This document shows positions 55,402-64,000 of a stretch of DNA of 64,000 bases, piece by piece. The stretch comes from Nothophaeocryptopus gaeumannii (lineage: Eukaryota > Ascomycota > Dothideomycetes > Mycosphaerellales > Mycosphaerellaceae), in assembly GCA_031771865.1 (NCBI GenBank), contig JASISA010000041.1:1984001-2048000 (forward strand), in the 5' to 3' direction. The position numbers were made by a program, and so were the translations under genes. How positions within the stretch are numbered: position 1 is the first letter of the stretch; each line of letters begins with the position of its first letter. Under the pieces are notes generated by a model that did no database searches, was not told where the DNA came from, and saw only the letters and a list, made by a program, of their open reading frames with translations.

Positions 55402-57081
55402 ATGGCGAACTTCTGGGACCTGCCTCGGGCAGTTCGAGACCGCATCTACCGCCTGCATCTGGTTCGCGACAAGCCCATCACTCCCGACGAGCACTTCAGC
55501 CTCTGGTATGAACACAAGAAGGCGCACATAGTGGAGCCGCCTATTCTGTCGGTCTCGACGCGCGCCGACAGGGAGGCTGGTCCAATCTACTTCGGGGAGA
55601 ACCACTTCGATCTGGAGGGCATGGACACCTACTCGCTCACCATGCGGCTCTACCCTCGACATGTTTGGCTGATTCGCAAGGTAGGTAACTTATATGCATA
55701 GTCTATGGTGTCTGATCAAGCTCGCGGGACTGACTGTCTTTCTGCTTTTAGGTGACGTGTGATTGGAGTCCTACTGGGTCTTACGTGTCCTCCGGTTTCG
55801 AATGCCTTGCTCGAATGACCAACCTCAGGGAGCTGAACATCAAGGTCGATGAGGCCGAGATGATTCGCACATCTCTGTGGAGCAGGGACCGCAAGTTACG
55901 CCAGCGCTACCCGAGCAGACAATCTGAGTTCTCCTCTCAAGAGCAGCTCGCGTTACTGCGCTTCCCCGGCATGAATGCTCTTCTGTCCCTATCTGGCATC
56001 GAAATTGTCCACTTTCTCTCGCGACTGGATTGGAACAAGCGTGAAGTCGGGGGCCCTATTCCAGGTGGAATGCTCTTGAACTACGTTCTACCCAAGATTG
56101 TGGGACCTAAGTCAAAGGGGAAGGGCAAGGCGCCAAAGCCGAAGAAGCAAAAGTAAGACAACACACTCTGTTCCCAAGCTAAATTGCTGATATCCCAGCA
56201 GGGAAGGCAAAGCCAAACATTTCGACTTCATGGGGTTGCCTGCCGAGCTTCGAAATCGTATCTACGACTTGCTTTTACAATTCGATGGGCCCGTCCATCC
56301 GTCGAAGGGAACACCAACAGCGGTCGCAAGACTGGCAAAGAAGAAGCAGGTGGCCGAGAATTATGAGTCTGCTCTCAGCATCTTGGCCGTGAACAAGCAG
56401 ATCCACGGAGAGGCTCTGGGCATCTTCTACGCCACGCCCTTTGTCTTCTATTATCCCATTCAGCTGCAGGCTTTCGTCATGACACTGAGTCCGTTGCGAC
56501 AGCGACTCATCAAGGACGTCACGGTGCACTACGACGAGATGAAAAGCGGCAATATCTCTCTCGCCGACCTGTCTTTCCAGACGCTTCAGCAGCTCACTGG
56601 ATTGCGCCGACTCCACGTCATCACCCACGACAAACTCTTCGACAAGATGCGATCTCGAGGATGGCGCAGCGCGAGGTGGAGCTTGGAGAAGGCCAACCCT
56701 GGCATACTTCCCGGAGTTGCTCGACTCTTCGATCTCCGCAAGGTCGAGGACATCAAGCTTCGGGACCTTGAGCTGGAAGAAGAGCACAAGAAGCTCGAGG
56801 AGAAGGATGCCTTCCCAGACTTTCCGGGTGATCAGAGGGCCCAGTGCATCGTAAATCTCACCCGTGCTCTAGCGCACTTCAATGTCGCGCTGCAGAATGC
56901 TCAAAGGGGGAAAGTAAACACCCAACTGCTTGAGAATAACAAGTGGCAGCTTGAGAGTGTGTATCCGACTCTGGAGAGCGAGGATGATGACGACTCAGCA
57001 GCAGAGGATGTGGGCTACGAGGACGATGAAGAGGCGCAAGAGCAGGAAGTGGGCTCTGATGATGCCGTTGGGGAACTTTAG
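55402..57081 (+). CDS. Double 2EXR/F-box-like protein with acidic tail
   Basis: Three exons: 55402-55680, 55752-56152 and 56202-57081; introns of 71 bases (GTAGGT...TTTTAG) and 49 bases (GTAAGA...CAG). 519 residues. Two copies of a short fungal motif, FWDLPRAVRDRIYRLHL at residue 4 and FMGLPAELRNRIYDLLLQF at about 236, each start a region with conserved AN-K-QI-E-type features (SALSILAVNKQIHGEALGIF in the second). This is the 2EXR/F-box-like family common in Dothideomycetes, with no established biochemical function. The end of exon 2 is lysine-rich (GKGKAPKPKKQ). The C-terminus is acidic (SEDDDDSAAED...DDEEAQEQE) and stops at TAG 57079-57081. If intron 2 is not removed, the first half ends at TAA 56154-56156 and the second could be a separate gene from ATG 56230. 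Confidence 0.7.
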
Positions 57082-57318
57082 GGAGGCACCCTGGCGCAGC
57101 AAGAGGGCGCCGACGATGAGGAGATGGACCGCGGCGACGAGAACGAGGGCGACAAAAGCTCCGAGCTGGTGGAAGATGCTGGCGCTGACGACGAGGACAC
57201 GATCGTGGTAAAACCACGTACTACTCCCATCCAGCTGCCGGTGCCCGAGGACGACGAGGATGATGAGGATACTATTGTCGTCGATCAACGAGGCCGTGCT
57301 GCGAGCCCTGAGATGTAA
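57082..57318 (+). other. In-frame acidic extension beyond the TAG stop
   Basis: The frame of the preceding gene stays open for 78 more codons after TAG 57079-57081, to TAA 57316-57318. It is strongly acidic and includes two copies of an EDTIVV motif (DDEDTIVVKP and DEDTIVVDQ). Composition continues that of the upstream tail. It may be a lost C-terminus, a readthrough extension, or an exon reached by splicing. Confidence 0.5.
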
Positions 57319-58843
57319 TAGATCTGAAACATGGCAGCGCAAATGACAGAAATGAAGAAAAGACCGACAAAACAGGGCTAGAAGATGCGATCATGGTAGG
57401 TACTATGTAGTATATCTACTTTAAATGGCTAAAAGTTACATACTTATACGTTGTTTTTGGTGTGAGTTACAACTACCTGCGACGGTGTCTCGACTCAACA
57501 GAAGCCGACCAAGGCATTAACGTCGAAGCTCATTAAGACTCGATCCTCGAAGCTGACTACAGGATAACCAGCAAAGCCAACTTTCACATTCACTTACCCG
57601 GCTCCAGAAGGCGCCAGCGCAGCCCGAAAATCTCACAGCTGGTCAGCGATTTGCCATCCACGCTCTGAAAGCCATCGTTCTAAGTGCAGTCTGAGAACGA
57701 AGCCGGTATCTACAATAAGTCTACTTCCGCAGCGAGCGCCAAATGAAACTAGTGCATGAGTTTGGATTTGAGAAGCTGAATTGTATAGAGAGAGTGAATC
57801 GTTTTCGCGTTAGCTTTCTCGAGTACTTAGTGAATAACCAGGCTCTAACTATTGAAGTGGGGGTCTTCTTGACTGGAGTTGTTCCTCGAGAGACGGCAAG
57901 CATGAAATGCCATGGCTCTCGAGAAAGGAGAGAGAGATCTACTAGGATGAAGACTCTTCACGTTAGCCCCTCTCAACTAAGTAGTAAACATCTACGCTTC
58001 TGCGATCGAAGCCAGTACTTTCTTTACATGCATTGCTCCATGATGATAAGAAAGCGCGAAAGCCATAGTTCTGGATAAAAGGGAGTGAGGTTCTCGAGCG
58101 AGGATAATGAGCAATACCCTTTTTTCAAAGAGGCTGTGACTAGCGATGCTTGTGTTGTTGAATGTGTCGGTTCGTCCTGACACCGCCGGATCGAGACGAG
58201 GATGCGCGATCGGTTCCAAATGCAATTCTTTCGAGTTGTTTTGATGGTGGGTTCGATGGGATCTCAGGCTGTATGCTTTTGTGTAGTGTGATCTGTATGG
58301 GAAGGAAGGAAGCCTGGGTCGTGAGAGCTTGCGAAATGGAAGCTAATGAGAGCTACCGACTTGCCAGATATTCACACAGACAAAATTCCTGCCTTAAGCG
58401 CACGACACCCCGCAGAATAGCATTTTTGCTGCCCTAGGAAGAGAAGAGAAAGCGATTGATCTGTGAGGATGCCTGAGGCGAGAGCTTCTGTTGAAGAGAA
58501 GGGTTGACTGCGATCTTCGAGGATATCTGCCTTTGCATTTTGAATGGATCAGCGCTGCGATGATGGATTGCGAGAACTAAGGAGTCTGCCGTCTAGGAGC
58601 CTGTGAAGAAGACGAGATGCTGTTGATGCTGAGAGATGCATCATTTACCGTTCCAGTTGGCTGGTATTTGACGCACTGACCACATCAAATTTGGATGACG
58701 TAGCCAGATGAATGAAACGCGTGCTTCGCGTCTGCTGTTCCCTTACTCTCCATGGACATCACATGAAGACGATCAGGTACGCATGAAACGCCCTGCGTGC
58801 TCGCTCTTCCTGCGCGCGGCCCACACCACCAACGTTCGCGAAC
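57319..58843. other. AT-richer intergenic region
   Basis: About 1.5 kb between two plus-strand genes, with an AT-rich stretch at about 57395-57470 that may hold polyadenylation signals. A 111-codon frame at 57743 has no domain. No gene called. Confidence 0.5.
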
Positions 58844-59675
58844 ATGTCTACCTTCACCCTTCCGAACTCCGATTTGCCCTGCGAAGTCTCGCTCCCTCAC
58901 GACCTTACCAAGGACCAGCTCCTACAAACCCGCCTTCAAGACTTGGTCGAATACGATGTTCCACTCGCTTTCGAAACAGTCCAATCCTAAGCACGAGTTC
59001 CATAAGGCACCATACCAGCTCAAACAAATCACTGTGCAGAGCGTAGATTGGTTCGGGTCTGGCGACAAGAAGCGACTGGGATTCGTCAAGTTCCAGACCC
59101 AAGTCGTCAACGACAATGGAGAATCTCTCCCCGGAGCTGTCTTCATGCGCGGCGGAGCAGTTGCTATGCTGCTTATTCTGCAGCCGGATGATGTACCGAG
59201 AGACGACGAGAGCGAGAAGCATGTACTCTTAACAGTACAGCCAAGGATTGCGGCTGGCAGCTTGAGTTTCGCGGAGATCCCGGCTGGAATGCTAGACGAT
59301 GCAGGCTCTTTCTCAGGAGTTGCTGCGAAGGAGATTCAAGAGGAAATTGGCATACAAGTCGACGCTGGGGAGTTGCTTGATATGACTGCACTGGCACTTC
59401 AGGGCGTGGAGAATAGAGAAGAGTTGCAGAATGGTGTCTATCCAAGCCCTGGTGGTAGCGACGAGTTCATACCCACCTTTCTTTACCAGAAGCGCATCTC
59501 CCGATCCGAATTGCGAGAATATCAAGGCAAGCTCACTGGACTTCGAGACGAGGGCGAGAAGATCACTCTGAAGGTGGTGAAACTGCACGACCTGTGGAAG
59601 GAAGGCGCAAGAGATGGCAAGACACTCGCGGCTTGGGCGCTGTACGAAGGTCTGCGGAGAGATGGCAAGATATGA
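58844..59675 (+). CDS. Nudix hydrolase (ADP-sugar type), apparent +1 frameshift
   Basis: The body, from about 58922, is a clear Nudix enzyme of the ADP-sugar diphosphatase (NUDX14-like) branch: WFGSGDKKRLGFVKFQ, PGAVFMRGGAVAMLLILQPDD, EIPAGMLDDAGSFSGVAAKE followed by IQEEIGI, the Nudix box variant of this branch. The expected N-terminus, MSTFTLPNSDLPCEV through LTKDQLLQ, starts at ATG 58844 but lies in a different frame. Joining the two needs removal of one base near the aaaccc run at 58926-58931; I see no usable splice sites there. As written, translation from ATG 58844 ends at 48 codons. Explanations are a sequencing error, a real inactivating insertion, or recoding. The reaction would be cleavage of an ADP-sugar to AMP plus sugar phosphate. 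Confidence 0.75.
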
Positions 59676-59738
59676 ACATCGACAGCAATGGATTCGGGGT
59701 ATCATACTACATGAAGAAGGACGGCCGTTATTGAGATA

Positions 59739-61611
59739 TCATATCCTCTTGACCAGAGCTACTGGCCCGTCGTACACAAAACGGCCCTGGACAACATATG
59801 TGATCATCGCGCATATCATCACTCCGACAAATATGACTGGTGCCCAATTAAACGATTCCGCTGTCAACGGAGTAGTGTTCGGCCAAAATGTCCAGAAACA
59901 CGCAAAGGTGGCGTAGCTCATGGCGATGATGTTTATCGGCAAGCCGAATCTCCCCAAGGACCATCGCGCCCTCGGCAGAGTTTCTGGATGTCGCAGCTTC
60001 CGAATGACGACGCAAGTGATTGCAATTGAATAGGAAGCCATAAGAGCTGACAGCTGCAGCGAAAGGATGGCGTTGAATGCGACGTTTGATCCGAGGTTGA
60101 TGAGCGACAGTAGCACTGTGCAAGCCAGCGTGAGGAGAGTGGCGTTGACCGGAACATGCACTCGAGTGTTCATTCTTGAGATCCACCTCGAGAAGGGCAG
60201 ACCGCGATCTCGTGCAAGTGACCACGCTTGTCGTGCACAGGATGCTGTAAATGACACATTGCCGACCATGAGGAGCCAGACCGTGAGTACAGTCAAGATA
60301 TTGGTTCCCACATTGGTGTTTGGCATGGCGACCTGGAAAATGTAGAGGAACGGATATCCTGTTGGGTCGTTCAGAGCATCCTGTACGGACGGGATGGCGA
60401 AGAGTACTGAAACCAGGAAGATCAGACCAGTGCTGCCATTGATGTAAAAGGTCCACATCATTGATCGAGGAACCGAGATTCCGGCATCGCTGACTTCTTC
60501 AGACATGTGCGCTGCCGCGTCGGAACAGCCGAGGCTTGCAATGGCAGATATCTGGCCTACCATCAAGCTCAGGCCTACCGTTGGCCAGCCTCCGTCATTT
60601 GTGAAATTAAGTAAAACCTCGTCCGCCGGTGGATGTGGTGCTAGGACCCATAGGACGACTACGATAGCGACAAAACCGGTGATGTGCAGAACCATCGATA
60701 TGTTGTTCAGGACCGGGAAGAACCGCGAGAAGAAGATGTTGAAGACTCCCGAAACGACCACGACTCCCAAGACACACATCGTGCTCTGCCAATTCGGTGC
60801 GGTGTACGATGGATAACTGATCATCGCTAAGCACTGGATGATCGTCCCTGCGAGAAAGAATCCAGAAGCATTTCCAGCCTGGTACGACATCGCCGAAAGC
60901 CATCCAGTCGTATAACTCAAGAATTTCTGGCAATTCTCAGGGGCGAATCTGGTCAACCCGTCAGCGAATGCATCCATCAATGCTTGCCCGAAAGTCAACA
61001 ACTCACTCCGAAACCCAATGATACTGCCCTCCACTCGTCGGCGCCATACTAGCCATCTCCGCCATACTAGCAATAACCATTCCAAACCCCAGGAGCGTCC
61101 AGATATAACTCCAAAACAACCCTGCCAACCCTCCATCCACCAACCCTTGGGTATTCGCCGTCAAAAGAAACTCCCAAGTCCCCATGATCACACACGTAAA
61201 ACTCAAAATACTGAACTGTCGAAATACCCGCCTCAATTCTTGTCGCTTCCCCATTCGAGACATGTCGTATTTGTCGAAAGAGGTTATTATTCCCGGGTCT
61301 GAGAAGGCGGTCTCGATCTCTTCTTCGGATGAGTTCAGAGGGGCGGATGTGTTGTGCCCGAATATGGTTGTGCCGGAGTCTTTGTCGAGGGCGGAGGCGT
61401 ACGGTCCGCGGCTGAAGTTCATGGTGGTGAGAGGGAGGATGGGGCTGTTGCGGTGGGAGCGCATGGCTTGGGTGGTATCGTGGTAGAGTTCGCTGAGTTC
61501 GCTGAGTTCGCGGAGTTCGCGGAGGTCTTTGGTTGTTCGGCGGGTTTGCGGTTGGGGAGGGATTGAGGAGACGCTGGCGCGGGTTGAGAATTTGGATGTT
61601 GGGGGATCCAT
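59739..61611 (-). CDS. Amino acid/GABA permease (APC superfamily)
   Basis: Two exons, 61611-61007 and 60948-59739, over a 58-base GTGAGT...GACCAG intron with a CTGAC branch; 604 residues. A 120-residue cytosolic N-terminus includes a tandem RELRELSELSEL stretch. Twelve hydrophobic helices then follow, with eukaryotic amino acid/choline transporter signatures: MAEMASMAPTSGGQYHWVSE, WLSAMSYQAGNASG, LGCSDAAAHMSEEVSDAGIS, ARQAWSLARDRGLPFSRW, and a final helix pair before VYDGPVAL. The layout matches fungal GABA (Uga4-like) and choline (Hnm1-like) permeases; the exact substrate cannot be chosen. Plasma membrane location is expected. The stop is 63 bases from the convergent Nudix gene. Confidence 0.9.
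61486..61521. repeat. Four tandem 9-bp units in the permease N-terminus
   Basis: Units gagttcgct, gagttcgct, gagttcgcg, gagttcgcg follow each other exactly. On the minus strand they encode the repeated REL/SEL tripeptides. Because the unit is a multiple of three, copy changes keep frame. Confidence 0.9.
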
Positions 61612-63606
61612 TTTGAAGAAGAGAGCGTCGCTCGTTCCGAGAGGGATGTCTTAAAGGCCTTCGTTTTTGAGTGTCGTTGAGTTTCAGGGTGAACTGGTCT
61701 CCGTGGTGAGCGAAGATGCTGTTCAATGGCCAGAGCGATGCTGCGCTCAACCAGGTGTCGCGATCTATTTCTCCGTCCGATGCTACTGTTCAAGGCCCGA
61801 TCTCCAGCTCACTGGCTCGAACCAGATGCCGGCTCTATTCTGGAAGCTCTTCGTCATCGTCCACGTGCCACTCGTACTGCGAGAAGCAGGAGCACAGACG
61901 ATAGGTCGGGCTCTATGGACAGTGCCCGCGCTGCATGTCGTGCATGTTCTGGAGACTGTGAAGTTACACAGCTATAGCTCAACACACGACGACACTTCTT
62001 CCGCACCTACAAGGATGCCACCTACCTCGCCACGGAGTTCCCACCCTTGGCCTTTGTTGAAGCTTTGCAGGACGTCAGTCAACCTCCTACTTTCATCCAT
62101 TTCGGTAATGCCGTTGGCGAGCAGCTAAACAAGCACTGGACAATCCCACCATTCATCCATCAAAGAGCGGACCTGCGTCACGAACGGAATGAAGGGCTTC
62201 ACGACGCTATATGCTAGCTTGAGCTGACTCGCGTCTGGGACTTCGGCTCCGGAAAGTCCTTGGCCGGGACATGGACCGGGGGCGTTTGAGGCGAGCGACG
62301 AGTGTGGGCGCTTGTTGCATTTCGATATGTTCGCCACATGTCGTCCCTGCAGATTAGTCTATCAGCTGCTGTTGATGGCTCTTTCAATCTGCTTTTTGGA
62401 CGCACAAGCTACCGTAGCTTTGTACGAGTTCAACAGTACCGTTTCAGGCACAAAAGGTTCCCGGAAAGGCTGCCATGTGGCCACAGACCCGGGCCAACAG
62501 TGCTTGATCTCCAAGCACCGGCCAGTCTACCGAATACCAACAACTACATCTGCGACTTGACCGGTTTCAAGATACAGATGACTTCTCGCAACGTCGTATA
62601 TTTCACGTGGACACTCCGCTTCGACTTGCGCGCTCGTAGTTATTCTGCGCAAAATCCTGGTGAAAATCCTTCGCCTGCGGTAAATGTGTGTCGTTGCTTT
62701 TGAAGCGAGCCGCATATGCGCGCCATACATGAAACAGAGGTCAAGCCGAAACAGGAAGGAATGTGGTGTGTCAAGATGCAGATTAATCTACAAGGATGCC
62801 ATGCGGACCACGCGCAGCGAAACCACACATCTCTTGCCGGAGGATTCTTCAACAGAGGATTCACAACTGCTGACTTCCTCACCGCAAGTTTAACAGAGCG
62901 ATGATGCTCTCTTCGTCGTTCGTGATAGGTGGCCGGAGGATGCAGTTTCACCCCGGCCACTCAACCCACATGGATCATGGGGAGGACACCAAGACCCCGG
63001 AGCGTCTGCCCGAGGACTCCACCGCGCTGTGCTTCTCTAGCCTTGGTGTTCTCTGCACGCTGAATGTGATGCCGGCACCAACCGACACCACCTTCGTGCT
63101 CACCGGCTTTCCCAGCTTTACTCCCTTCAAGATGGCGCGTCACCAATCGACCGGCCGGTTGAATGCCTCTGATCGTGGACCATCTCAAACCCGGAACGAT
63201 GGCATGTGTAGCCAGAACAAGAGCGACAAAGAGCTGACGTAGAGGCAGAATATCTGCTGCACGTTAGACGTCAAGCGGGATCGTTCGTCAGTCTCCATTT
63301 CGCCTCACCGCAGGATGTCGAGGCCAGCAGTTCGCCCACTTTTCTCATGCAACATCCTCCAGTTTCGGCTTTGGTTGAACGGAAACAGGCTTGGCACGGA
63401 CGTGGGCAGAATACCGTATTGAAGCTCACCATTATTGTTTGCCTGCTGTGATATTAATGTACTCCCGAAGTCACACATTTATTCTCTAGACAACAACGCC
63501 TGACCCACATTGCGCTCTCGACACTCCTGAGGGTTGACTATCTTCCACTACCGGTGTCCTCTCGATGCTACCGTGACGTCCACAATCCGAGAAGGTTCTT
63601 GCCAGG
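61612..63606. other. Intergenic region with short doubtful frames
   Basis: About 2 kb between divergent permease and Pth11-like genes. It holds protein-like fragments without clear gene structure: a plus-strand frame at 61978-62217 following a ctatag acceptor-like site, the small secreted-protein candidate at 62327, and a frame at 62901-63242. No coherent multi-exon model could be built; a decayed gene is possible. Confidence 0.45.
62327..62560 (+). CDS. Candidate small secreted protein, 77 residues
   Basis: ATG frame with an N-terminus resembling a signal peptide: arginines at 6 and 9, a hydrophobic core LVYQLLLMALSICFL and a plausible cleavage after DAQA (residue 28). The mature part would be about 49 residues with two cysteines (GCHV and QQCL) and an N-glycosylation-like NST. 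No known family. The evidence is only compositional; the frame could be chance, and the true end could involve an intron near ATCTGCGAC. Confidence 0.25.
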   Translation: MFATCRPCRLVYQLLLMALSICFLDAQATVALYEFNSTVSGTKGSRKGCHVATDPGQQCLISKHRPVYRIPTTTSAT

Positions 63607-64000
63607 ATGGTATACGAGATAGACGAGACGAACTGGACACCTGGGACTCGCTTCATCACGCGCATTACGGACGACAACCATGCCGGATGGCTATACATCA
63701 TCACCACTCTGTCGTTCATCTACGTCATCATAGCAGCAGTCATCCGCTTTTTCGTCAAGTATGGCATGTACGGACTTGACGATTGGGCGCTATTCATTGC
63801 GACAATCTTAGCACTCGGACAGTACATTGCTGTCATGATAGCCCTCAGTGAAGGTCTCGGGAAGAGCTCAAATCTGCTGTCAGATGCGCAAGTCAGCCAT
63901 ATTGAAAGAGTAAGACCGAGACGTCCAGTTGAAGCTGCGCCAAGACTAATCCTTTTTAGTATGCGGCCGCCCACGCCTTCCTCTACTTCCTGGCTCATTG
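63607..64000 (+). CDS. Pth11-like rhodopsin-domain membrane protein, cut by the right edge
   Basis: Start ATG at 63607 (MVYEIDETNWTPGTRF). Exon 1 is 63607-63909. A 50-base intron (GTAAGA...TTTTTAG, CTAAT branch) leads to exon 2 from 63960, which is open at the edge; 114 complete codons are visible. The N-terminus is outside, then helix 1 (WLYIITTLSFIYVIIAAVIR), the hallmark YGLDDWALFIATILALGQ of fungal seven-helix rhodopsin-domain proteins, and after the intron YAAAHAFLYFLAH. Members of this very large family include Pth11 and act as putative plasma membrane receptors or uncharacterised integral membrane proteins. It diverges from the permease about 2 kb away. Family is well supported; ligand and role are unknown. 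Confidence 0.85.
   Translation, partial: MVYEIDETNWTPGTRFITRITDDNHAGWLYIITTLSFIYVIIAAVIRFFVKYGMYGLDDWALFIATILALGQYIAVMIALSEGLGKSSNLLSDAQVSHIERVRPRRPVEAAPRLILFSMRPPTPSSTSWLI

Noticed and set aside
57743..58078. 111-codon plus-strand frame in the AT-richer gap
   Set aside because: First 50 residues look mildly protein-like but the rest does not; no partner exon or motif.
61667..62128. 153-codon plus-strand frame
   Set aside because: Three overlapping plus-strand frames of similar length here; none is coherent from start to stop.
62901..63242. 113-codon plus-strand frame
   Set aside because: Opposite strand is equally open and neither shows a domain or signal peptide.
1..64000. tRNA, rRNA, CRISPR array or secondary-metabolite cluster
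   Set aside because: No B-box plus cloverleaf, no spaced repeats, and no synthase core gene seen; acyltransferase, aminotransferase and permease are not arranged as a cluster.

Overview
This is a stretch of a filamentous ascomycete nuclear genome, most likely a Dothideomycete (class placement is inference from gene content and gene style, not from a search). The evidence is eukaryotic: short introns of about 50-130 bases with GT...AG ends and CTNAY-like branch points, genes on both strands with wide intergenic gaps, and families such as NudE, Whi3/Scw1, TFIIE-beta, TPR/Mlp1, Mer3, fungal acetyl-CoA carboxylase, a wax-synthase-type acyltransferase and a Pth11-like membrane protein. I found no tRNA, rRNA, CRISPR array, intact transposon or bacterial-type operon.

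Layout. 0-17.2 kb: acetyl-CoA carboxylase (minus, its 3' end off the left edge), NudE (minus), a STRAP-type WD40 protein (plus) and a Whi3/Scw1-type RNA-binding protein (minus). 17.2-23.5 kb is gene-poor. It holds an unrecognised two-exon gene and a patch of divergent orphan reading frames around a perfect 16-bp inverted repeat. 23.5-31 kb: a WW-domain annexin, a metallophosphoesterase, a disordered RS-rich protein and a tiny four-exon gene for cytochrome c oxidase subunit 7. 31-43 kb: a mitochondrial PPR-like protein whose 3' coding end overlaps a convergent FMN-binding split-barrel gene, then TFIIE-beta and the 2121-residue nucleoporin Mlp1/TPR, the last two head to head. 43-54 kb: the meiotic helicase Mer3/HFM1, a nucleotide-sugar transporter, a PLP aminotransferase and a wax-synthase-like MBOAT protein. 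54-64 kb: a double 2EXR/F-box-like protein with an acidic tail, a Nudix ADP-sugar hydrolase with an apparent frameshift, an amino acid/GABA permease, and the start of a Pth11-like rhodopsin-domain protein that runs off the right edge.

Most genes are housekeeping and unrelated in pathway: lipid synthesis, dynein transport, translation/RNA control, respiration, transcription initiation, the nuclear pore, meiosis and Golgi sugar import. There is no convincing biosynthetic cluster. Gene models were built by hand from reading frames and splice signals. Where an N-terminus depends on an intron I give its position. The most unusual parts are the 21.9-23.1 kb orphan patch, the 55.4-57.3 kb gene (an intron that toggles one versus two proteins, then an in-frame TAG before a further acidic frame), the Nudix frameshift and the overlapping convergent coding ends near 34 kb.
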